Source of the DNA: Burkholderiales bacterium
GTDB taxonomy: Bacteria > Pseudomonadota > Gammaproteobacteria > Burkholderiales > JACMKV01
Assembly: GCA_014379915.1 (NCBI GenBank)
Contig: JACMKV010000021.1
Location: forward strand, 1-12,230
DNA length: 12,230 nt
Direction: 5' to 3'
Part shown: positions 8,001 through 12,230 of the stretch, piece after piece
Numbering within the stretch: position 1 is the stretch's first letter
Layout of the letters: the number at the start of each line of letters is the position of its first letter
Notes under the pieces: model-generated
What the model saw: the letters and a program-made list of their open reading frames with translations, nothing else
Told to the model about the DNA's origin: nothing
Database searches by the model: none
Made by a program: the position numbers and the translations under genes

Positions 8001-8181
8001 CCGCAACATCATCGGCGCGACGGTCGGCGTGCAGCCGTTCGGCGGGCAGGGCTTATCCGGAACTGGGCCGAAAGCTGGCGGGCCGCATTATTCGGCGAGG
8101 TTTGCGGTTGAGCGGACAGTTTCTGTGAACACGGCGGCGCTCGGAGGAAATGCATCGTTGCTTGCGCTGGATGACGGCTAG
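5053..8181 (+). CDS. putA: Bifunctional proline dehydrogenase / glutamate-semialdehyde dehydrogenase PutA
   Basis: Oxidises proline to glutamate in two steps, an FAD proline dehydrogenase then an NAD-dependent aldehyde dehydrogenase, with the intermediate channelled inside the protein. In the dehydrogenase barrel: S-I-K-L-S-A-L-H-P-R-Y with K246, D-A-E-E-A-D with D287, K-G-A-Y-W-D at 351-356, and Y-L-V-R-R-L-L-E-N-G at 460-469 with the substrate-carboxylate arginine pair R463/R464. In the aldehyde dehydrogenase: S-P-W-N-F-P, F-T-G-S-T-E from 771, E798 in A-E-T-G-G, catalytic C832 in G-Q-R-C-S-A, and P-F-G-G-Q-G-L-S-G-T near the end. All key residues are present. At 1042 aa it is the short form: no N-terminal ribbon-helix-helix and no C-terminal extension as in the roughly 1320-aa E. 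coli protein, so it should not repress its own gene. ATG 5053 is the first start after an in-frame stop at 5023. Confidence 0.97.
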   Translation: MRALDISNTDTVRAALRSHYLADEASCVVSLLPEARLDEATAQRVRERAISLITAARRTPVRGGIDAFLQEYDLGTREGIALMCLAEALLRIPDAATADRLIRGLILEGEWDKHRGRSPSFLVNASTWGLMLGGRMMRVLSADEGSALIRNLAGRIGETTLRAALRAAMKILGADFVLGETMESALQRAAQSPEYCHSFDMLGEAALTAADAERYFGSYSQAIHALARSANDEAHQGFTAPGVSIKLSALHPRYEYTQRERVLAELVPRLLQLARAAKNRGVLVTLDAEEADRLELSLDVFAAVFADPELRGWNGFGLAVQAYQKRAPYVIDLLAALANQHGKQISLRLVKGAYWDTEIKRAQVQGLPGYPVFTRKVHTDLSYLACGSRVLAHGDAFYPQFATHNAHTIAYFLERAHGREFEFQRLHGMGEALYAEVMRCENVACRVYAPVGSFNTLLPYLVRRLLENGANTSFVNRIADTRLPPENVVADPFAALGHNETPTITPHPRIPLPPDLYGDARRNSLGLNLSNPDVFAALRADIAAASQQMWRAAPLVNGERLREDEHPAFAPADRDRKIGVIVQANAQMVDSAMQCAAAAAPAWDATPAPTRAQILERASDLFEAHRAEFVALIVHEGGRIIPDALAEVREAVDYCRYYAAEAKRLFAEPQELPGQTGEQNSLSLHGRGVFVCLSPWNFPLAIFTGQMTAALAAGNAVIAKPAEQTALIAMRAVELLLEAGVPPAVLQLLPGSGEEVGARIVADPRIAGVAFTGSTETARAINRSLASRDGAIVPLIAETGGMNAIIADSSALLEQLIFDVMQSAYNSAGQRCSAARLLFLQDDVADAAIDMLKGAMAELSIGDPAKLSIDVGPIIDEPARDALEEYCRSLAPQRIAVASLPKGLHRGCFFAPRAYTISWHQIPEREVFGPVLHVLRWQADQLDLVIDRINATGYGLTLGVHSRIEETIARVRTRARVGNLYVNRNIIGATVGVQPFGGQGLSGTGPKAGGPHYSARFAVERTVSVNTAALGGNASLLALDDG

Positions 8182-8419
8182 GCGCTCGCTTTTGTTTCGA
8201 CCCTGTGCAATCAGTTCGACCTATACTCACGATTGCGGTCTGCTGGACAAGCTCGTGACCTGCTTGTTAGCATCTGACGAGCCCACGTTTGCTAAGCTGG
8301 CCGCGGAATTACGAACTTCGGCATAACCAGATGGCGGTGAGTGCCTTGCAGCTCCAGCTCAAAGGGTTCACCAAAATCCTGTAGCACCCATTCCCGCAAC
8401 CGTCACCCCAGAGAATTCC
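8182..8419. other. Intergenic region between putA and the spermidine-synthase-like gene
   Basis: 238 bases without a gene. It contains an inverted repeat TTAGCA (8267-8272) / TGCTAA (8290-8295) with a 17-base spacer, and a TATACT hexamer near 8222 with no matching -35 box. No run of T follows a stem, so I see no intrinsic terminator. Confidence 0.3.
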
Positions 8420-9304
8420 ATGAAAGATAACCCTATTGATTCTACGCTATTGATGCTACGCGGCCGGCGCCGCGTGCTGCGCGCGAGCAGCGCTTTGGCC
8501 TTCGCCTTCGGCGGCTTGAGCCTCTGCGGCTGCCGACCGGGTGCGCAGCCAGATGCAGCGCTGCGGGTGATCGAGGAGCGCGATACGCAATTCGGCCGCC
8601 TTGCCGTGGTCGAACTCGGTCGCAAACGCTACCTGGCCTACGGCCCCGACATCCACTTCTTCCATGAATCGGTGCTCGACCTCGATCGGCCCCACGAGCT
8701 GGCCGCCCCCTACACGCGGCTGATGATGCTGGGTGTCGTCTATGCGCAGCCGTATTCGCGCATGGTCCAGATCGGAGTCGGCGCCGGCAACATGACGGGC
8801 TACGCGATCCGCACGTTTCCGTCCGCGGTCGTGCACGCGATCGACATCGATCGCCACGCGGTGGAGCTGGGGGCGCGGTACTTCGGCCTGGCGCCGCATC
8901 CGCGGCTGCACCTGCACATCGAGGACGGCAGAAGCTGGCTGGCGGCGTCGAAAGAGCAATTCGATGTGGTGATGCTCGACGCTTACGACGACCAATCGAT
9001 TCCGGCGGCATTGATGGACGCCGAGTTTTTCGCAATCGTCGCAGCGCGGCTTGCGCCGGGTGGGGCGGTCATGCAGAACGTGTACATGCCGATCGTGGAC
9101 GCGAAGCGGCTGCTCGCGGCGTTGCGCGCGTCTTTCGCCGAGGTCGATTTCTACAAGGTCGGCGACAGTGCCGTGCTGGCGGCGTATCAGGGCCCCGCGC
9201 GAGACTCACGGCAACTCACGGCGCGCGCGCGTGAGCTCGATGCGACGTTGCGGCCAGTGCATTCGCTCGCCAACCTTTTGACTAACAGGGCGAAGGCTCT
9301 CTGA
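8420..9304 (+). CDS. Spermidine-synthase-like SAM-fold protein with N-terminal export-type segment
   Basis: 294-aa protein with a class I SAM-binding core of the polyamine-synthase type. I-G-V-G-A-G-N-M (118-125) is the glycine-rich loop, A-I-D-I-D (140-144) ends strand 2 at the ribose-binding acid, E-D-G-R-S-W-L is at 168-174, and L-D-A-Y-D-D (186-191) sits where spermidine synthases have their catalytic aspartate motif. Whether it makes a polyamine cannot be told; many 'spermidine synthase-like' proteins have unknown substrates. Residues 16-38 form a basic R-G-R-R-R-V-L-R then a hydrophobic run ending G-L-S-L-C-G-C. This looks like a signal peptide with a possible lipobox (L-C-G-C, C38) and a Tat-like arginine cluster. 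Periplasmic placement would be odd for a SAM enzyme. The ATG has only weak AGAG upstream. It stands alone, 238 bases after putA. Confidence 0.75.
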   Translation: MKDNPIDSTLLMLRGRRRVLRASSALAFAFGGLSLCGCRPGAQPDAALRVIEERDTQFGRLAVVELGRKRYLAYGPDIHFFHESVLDLDRPHELAAPYTRLMMLGVVYAQPYSRMVQIGVGAGNMTGYAIRTFPSAVVHAIDIDRHAVELGARYFGLAPHPRLHLHIEDGRSWLAASKEQFDVVMLDAYDDQSIPAALMDAEFFAIVAARLAPGGAVMQNVYMPIVDAKRLLAALRASFAEVDFYKVGDSAVLAAYQGPARDSRQLTARARELDATLRPVHSLANLLTNRAKAL

Positions 9305-9306
9305 CG

Positions 9307-9423
9307 GTGCTCGGTGTCGCAATTGCTGCCGTTATCACGCTGAAGCGGTATCTCGGTATCGAGGTTGACGACGCACTCGAGGTCAAACGAAGGTCTGAAC
9401 TTGGTCAGCTCGCGCCGCCGTAA
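9307..9423 (+). other. Short open frame, possible remnant of a membrane protein C-terminus
   Basis: GTG 9307 opens 38 codons: a hydrophobic start (V-L-G-V-A-I-A-A-V-I-T-L) then a charged tail (L-E-V-K-R-R-S-E-L-G-Q-L-A-P-P). The composition, one membrane helix plus a charged cytoplasmic tail, looks protein-like. There is no ribosome binding site, and the GTG is only 2 bases past the previous stop. I do not recognise it. Confidence 0.2.
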
Positions 9424-9463
9424 GCGATCTTGTGGATAGCTTGGAGCGACATTGCGCGCACGT

Positions 9464-9483
9464 GCCGGTGGGCGCAAACCGGC
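9464..9483. repeat. Perfect hairpin GCCGGT/ACCGGC
   Basis: Six-bp arms (9464-9469 and 9478-9483) around an 8-base loop. No T-run follows on either strand, so it is not a standard terminator. Confidence 0.35.
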
Positions 9484-9550
9484 CAAGACCCGTCGGTGAG
9501 GGGCGGGCCGGATAGCGGAATGTCGACAGCGCTCTTGACCATGCGACATA

Positions 9551-9579
9551 CCCTACAAGGCGACAGTCAGGATGTAGGG
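9551..9579. repeat. Inverted repeat CCCTACA/TGTAGGG
   Basis: Perfect 7-bp arms at 9551-9557 and 9573-9579 with a 15-base spacer. It may be part of a larger intergenic repeat; no regulatory partner is apparent. Confidence 0.4.
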
Positions 9580-9583
9580 CGCC

Positions 9584-9626
9584 ATTGATTTTCATTGATT
9601 CCTTGATTTTCATGCATTGATTCATG
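9584..9626. repeat. Cluster of TTGATT direct repeats
   Basis: Four copies of TTGATT start at 9585, 9595, 9603 and 9617. Two are followed by TTCAT, giving an imperfect tandem array in an AT-rich patch. The spacing (10, 8, 14) is irregular, so it is a degenerate tandem repeat at most. Confidence 0.4.
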
Positions 9627-9661
9627 CGCAGTCGGCCAGACTGACGGTGAATAAGCGTGTT

Positions 9662-9742
9662 CGACGGGTTTCGTCTGGCTCGACCCATCCTACGCTTTCT
9701 TCATGAGTTCGACGGCTTCGCCGCCGCTCAACGAGTCCTACG
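9662..9742. repeat. Two related 33-bp palindromic repeat units
   Basis: Unit 1 (9662-9694) and unit 2 (9710-9742) both begin CGACGG and end TCCTACG. They match at 21 of 33 positions and lie 48 bp apart. Unit 1 has the GGGTTTCG...CGACCCATCCTACG form of a common proteobacterial intergenic repeat and can fold through GGGT/ACCC. Unit 2 is more degenerate. Confidence 0.5.
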
Positions 9743-9788
9743 GTTTCTGCTACATAACACATACTGCTCCAGCTACGAAGTAGCCTAA

Positions 9789-9919
9789 GGAAGCTCTGCA
9801 TAAGCCGTCTTTGCGAGGAACGAAGCGACGAAGCAATCTCGTAACGAATTGGAAAGGAACGACAAGATTGCTTCGCTGCGCTCGCAAAGACGGCTGTTTT
9901 TGACTTGTGCAGAGGTTCC
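9789..9919. mobile_element. MITE-like element with IS5-type ends
   Basis: 131-bp non-coding element. Its ends read GGAAGCTCTGCATAA (9789-9803) and, reverse-complemented, GGAACCTCTGCACAA (9905-9919), matching at 13 of 15 positions. It is flanked on both sides by CTAA (9785-9788 and 9920-9923), which looks like a 4-bp target duplication and fits the YTAR target known for IS5-group elements. Inside lies a long imperfect palindrome: arms share AGCCGTCTTTGCGAG (9803-9817 against 9881-9895) and CGAAGCAATCT (9829-9839 against 9865-9875). No transposase is encoded; a related IS elsewhere in the genome would have to move it. The family assignment is inference from ends and target. Confidence 0.7.
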
Positions 9920-9939
9920 CTAACGGGTCGAGTTTAGAC

Positions 9940-10767
9940 ATGCGGAAAATCTTAACTGTTTTTGCAGTCTTCATAGCTGTCGGAATGGGCGGCATTGCGG
10001 CCGGCTCTGCTACGTGGCTATTTTGGAATGTCTCAAAGGCATCCGATCTGGAAGCATTTCGTGCTTTGCTAGGTGGCTTCGCCGGAGCGTTCTTCGCGTT
10101 TCTATTTATTCGCCTCGGAGATTGGCTTACCCGCCTATACCAGCGGCGAGCAACACATTACAACGCACTTGTCCGATTGCAGTATTACTTCAATGAATGC
10201 CTAGTGCTTACCGGGGATAACATTTTCATTGCTGATGACTTTTTCCGTTGCTTCGCAGAGGAAAGTCGCGAGGGAGAAGAACTTCGCATCTTTATGAATA
10301 GGTTTATCGCTTATCCACGTGACATTGAACTTGTCATTTCTCTAAGCAATATCGACTACGCGAATGAACTATATTCTTTCAACATTGAAATTCAAAAGAC
10401 CAACCAATCGATGGCCACAGTAAATCGCTCATACGAGCAGATGTTAGAGGCATTCGTTTCCAAGAACATCGACGCATCTGTATATCAGGCGAACGTACAC
10501 GCCCTGCGAATTCATTACGTTGAACTCAGAAAGTTTCTGCTCCGAATTAAGCATGATCTCGTGCTCTTAATAGCAAAAGCACGACTCTTAGACCGCGAGG
10601 CTCCATGGCTCTTCAAAGTAATTCGTGCATTGACCAGTACGACGTATGGAAAAGGATTTGAAAAGCGCGTAGGCGTAGAAGCAACGAAGGTTGAAAGCGA
10701 GATAGAAGCGGTTGCGAAAAAAAGTCGCGACAAGATCGCCGAAGTGCGAAGCAAGGCCGTTCAGTAA
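9940..10767 (+). CDS. Hypothetical membrane protein with two N-terminal helices
   Basis: 275-aa protein I do not recognise. Residues about 4-28 form a first hydrophobic helix with a glycine-rich end (G-M-G-G-I-A-A-G-S-A). A second runs about 40-58 (G-G-F-A-G-A-F-F-A-F-L-F-I-R-L-G), followed by basic R-L-Y-Q-R-R. The remaining 200 residues are polar, helical and largely cytoplasmic by the positive-inside rule, ending in a lysine/glutamate-rich probable coiled coil (about 235-275). The gene is clearly AT-richer than its neighbours: bases 10321-10380 hold 21 G+C of 60, against 42 of 60 at 5521-5580 in putA. This suggests acquisition from elsewhere. ATG 9940 is chosen; the frame is open back to a TTG at 9907, but that lies inside the MITE-like element. 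The stop is 12 bases before the symporter gene, so they may be co-transcribed. Confidence 0.7.
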   Translation: MRKILTVFAVFIAVGMGGIAAGSATWLFWNVSKASDLEAFRALLGGFAGAFFAFLFIRLGDWLTRLYQRRATHYNALVRLQYYFNECLVLTGDNIFIADDFFRCFAEESREGEELRIFMNRFIAYPRDIELVISLSNIDYANELYSFNIEIQKTNQSMATVNRSYEQMLEAFVSKNIDASVYQANVHALRIHYVELRKFLLRIKHDLVLLIAKARLLDREAPWLFKVIRALTSTTYGKGFEKRVGVEATKVESEIEAVAKKSRDKIAEVRSKAVQ

Positions 10768-10779
10768 AGCATCATTGCG

Positions 10780-12012
10780 ATGAAATGGCCCAGCCTGAAC
10801 GCCCAGATTCTTGCAGGCGCGGTCTTGGGCGTCGCCATCGGATTTTACTTTCATGGCCTGGAACGCGACGACGCCACCGTAGAAAGCTGGCTCTATGCAT
10901 TCGGACTGGTCGGCGCCGTATTCATCGACCTGCTCAAGATGATCCTGATCCCGCTGGTATTCACTTCGATCGCGGTCGGCATCGCGAATTTGCAAGCGCA
11001 TAAGCAGGTGCATCGGGTCTGGATTACCACGCTTTGTTTTTTTGCTTTCACCATGGCGATCGCCATCGTGCTCGGCATGACGGCGAACCAGGTGTTTCGC
11101 CCCGGCGATGGGTTGGACGTGCAGATGTTTGCCGATGCGATGCAGAATTTCGAAGCCAACCAGTTGGCGCTGCCGGAGTTTGTCGCGCAGTTTCTGCGGA
11201 GTCTTTTCGTCAATCCGTTTGCCGCGTTTTCGCAGGGCAACGTGCTGGCGGTCGTCATCTATGCGCTGTTCGTCGGCATAGCACTTGTCATTGGCGGCGA
11301 GCGATATCAAAGCATCCTCACGTCGTTACGCGAGTTCAACGAAATCACGATGCAGATGGTGAGGTGGATCATGTATCTCGCGCCGCTCGGCATCATGGCG
11401 CTGCTGATCCAGCTCATCGCCACGCAGGATGCGTCGCTGTTTGGCAGTCTGGGCAAGTTCATGCTTGTGGTTACGGGCACGACATTGCTGCATGGCGTCG
11501 TCATCTTGCCGCTCATTCTGTATCTGATTACGAAAGTTACGCCATTGCGGTTCTTCGCGGGCGCCCGCGAAGCATTGCTTACCGCATTTTCTACGAGCTC
11601 CAGCACAGCGACGTTGCCGGTCACCCTGCGTTGCGCCGAGCAAAATTTACAGGTGCGGCCGGACGTCGCAGGTTTCGTCGTACCGCTGGGCGCAACCGTC
11701 AACATGGACGGCACCGCGCTTTATGAAGCGACCGCCGCTTTGTTTGTCGCCAACCTGGTCGGCATCGATTTGAGTCCGGCTCAGCAGATGATCGTATTCT
11801 TCACCGCCATGATTGCGGCCATCGGCGCGCCCGGCATTCCGAGCGCGGGCATGGTCACGATGGTGATGGTGCTGCAGTCGGTCGGCTTGCCGGCTGAAGC
11901 GATTGCGATCCTGCTGCCGATCGACCGTTTGCTCGATACGGTGCGCACTGCGGTCAATGTCGAAGGCGATATGATCGGGAGCCTGGTGGTGCAGAGATTT
12001 GTGAAGGATTGA
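10780..12012 (+). CDS. Glutamate/aspartate:cation symporter, DAACS family
   Basis: 410-aa inner-membrane secondary transporter of the GltP/GltPh type, complete. Hallmarks are L-K-M-I-L-I-P-L-V-F at 52-61, the serine-rich hairpin 1 tip S-T-S-S-S-T-A-T-L-P (271-280), N-M-D-G-T (308-312, cation site), hairpin 2 G-A-P-G-I-P-S-A-G (349-357), and helix 8 D-R-L-L-D-T-V-R-T-A-V-N-V-E-G-D (382-397). In helix 8 the residues align with GltPh: D386 with D394 (amino group), R389 with R397 (side-chain carboxylate), N393 with N401 and D397 with D405. This predicts acidic amino acids rather than neutral ones, and differs from the DctA pattern for C4-dicarboxylates. Na+ or H+ coupling cannot be told. The gene may serve glutamate/aspartate uptake alongside PutA, which makes glutamate. 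No clear Shine-Dalgarno precedes ATG 10780. Confidence 0.93.
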   Translation: MKWPSLNAQILAGAVLGVAIGFYFHGLERDDATVESWLYAFGLVGAVFIDLLKMILIPLVFTSIAVGIANLQAHKQVHRVWITTLCFFAFTMAIAIVLGMTANQVFRPGDGLDVQMFADAMQNFEANQLALPEFVAQFLRSLFVNPFAAFSQGNVLAVVIYALFVGIALVIGGERYQSILTSLREFNEITMQMVRWIMYLAPLGIMALLIQLIATQDASLFGSLGKFMLVVTGTTLLHGVVILPLILYLITKVTPLRFFAGAREALLTAFSTSSSTATLPVTLRCAEQNLQVRPDVAGFVVPLGATVNMDGTALYEATAALFVANLVGIDLSPAQQMIVFFTAMIAAIGAPGIPSAGMVTMVMVLQSVGLPAEAIAILLPIDRLLDTVRTAVNVEGDMIGSLVVQRFVKD

Positions 12013-12230
12013 AGGCTGAGATCAATAGCAAGGAGGGATGAGCAAGATTCCACTTTCGCAACGAATGACGGCCACGGGTGGAAGCTCGATTGAGCCGTGC
12101 TGGAGGCAAACAATCGCCGTTCCCACTGCAAGCGGGGACCCAACCACTTTTCAATAGCAACGCTGGATTCCCGCTCCTTACTTACAGCTGCTGGGACACG
12201 TTCCGCGGGAACGACGGCCAGAAAAAATGC
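12013..12230. other. Non-coding right edge with long-loop inverted repeat
   Basis: 218 bases with no convincing gene. TTCCCGC (12168-12174) and GCGGGAA (12205-12211) are perfect 7-bp arms around a 30-base spacer, with outer CTGG (12163-12166) and CCAG (12218-12221). Sequences like this (CTGGATTCCCGC ... GCGGGAA-GACGG) recur as intergenic repeats in many proteobacteria. No T-run follows the symporter stop, so no intrinsic terminator is called. Confidence 0.4.

Larger units (their letters stand above)
9305..9939. other. Repeat-rich gene-poor region
   Basis: 635 bases without a convincing gene. In order: a 38-codon frame from GTG 9307 to TAA 9421-9423; a GCCGGT/ACCGGC stem; a CCCTACA/TGTAGGG stem; a cluster of TTGATT repeats; two related 33-bp palindromic units; and a MITE-like element. 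These are listed separately. None of the stems is followed by a T-run, so I call no terminator for the upstream gene. Confidence 0.7.

Noticed and set aside
8442..9035. Minus-strand frame of 197 codons opposite the spermidine-synthase-like gene
   Set aside because: Extremely Arg/Pro/Ser-rich translation without motifs; the opposite strand has a coherent SAM-fold protein.
9464..9579. Intrinsic terminators after the spermidine-synthase-like gene
   Set aside because: Two stems are present, but neither is followed by a T-run on either strand.
9584..9626. CRISPR-like array of short repeats
   Set aside because: Repeats are only 6-10 bases with irregular 8-14 base spacing and no unique spacers; no cas genes are present.
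9907..9939. Upstream TTG start for the orphan membrane gene
   Set aside because: It falls inside the terminal repeat of the MITE-like element, and the added residues carry no signal; ATG 9940 puts the hydrophobic helix at the N-terminus.
10588..11310. Minus-strand frame of 240 codons spanning the orphan gene end and the symporter start
   Set aside because: It covers the junction of two plus-strand genes, one of them with clear family motifs, and its translation is His/Asp/Arg-rich with no recognisable domain.

Overview
The window looks like a chromosomal segment from a proteobacterium, most likely a betaproteobacterium. This is inferred from the fairly high G+C of most genes, the chrB/chrA gene pair, a PutA fusion enzyme, and interspersed palindromes of the REP and 'GGGTTTCG...CCATCCTACG' kinds that I associate with Beta/Gammaproteobacteria. 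No rRNA or tRNA gene was seen to fix the lineage.

Left third (1-3456, minus strand): an apparent chromate-resistance operon, transcribed leftwards. The order is chrB (319 aa, two-domain), a small exported beta-rich protein whose frame is broken by one frameshift, chrA (long-chain CHR transporter with two homologous halves), and the N-terminal part of an MFS transporter that runs off the left edge. An inverted repeat, CATATGT-N13-ACATATG, lies between a possible promoter and chrB and is a candidate operator.

Divergent unit (3589-4770, plus strand): an intact 274-aa protein of the YqeB/EF2563 family (accessory proteins of molybdenum hydroxylase systems). Its last 20 bases overlap the start of a second chrB-type gene, reduced to a pseudogene: the ChrB C-terminal domain can be read only by changing frame at least three times. 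A REP-like inverted pair follows directly.

Middle (5053-9304, plus strand): a 1042-aa bifunctional PutA (proline dehydrogenase plus glutamate-semialdehyde dehydrogenase), without the N-terminal DNA-binding domain of the long trifunctional form. Next is a spermidine-synthase-fold protein with an N-terminal export or lipoprotein-like segment.

Right (9305-12230): a gene-poor 635-base stretch full of repeats, including a 131-bp MITE-like element with 15-bp terminal inverted repeats, CTAA target duplications and an internal long palindrome. It is followed by an AT-rich orphan membrane protein gene and an intact acidic-amino-acid:cation symporter of the DAACS (GltP-like) family. PutA yields glutamate and the symporter has glutamate/aspartate-type binding residues, so the two may both serve amino-acid catabolism, although they are not in one operon. 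The last 218 bases hold no convincing gene but carry a long-loop inverted repeat.

I do not see a clear-cut new defence or mobile system. The points most worth a second look are the duplicated but decayed chrB next to a yqeB-like gene, the chrB operator candidate, the exported protein in the chr operon, the export signal on a SAM-fold enzyme, and the MITE beside the orphan membrane gene.
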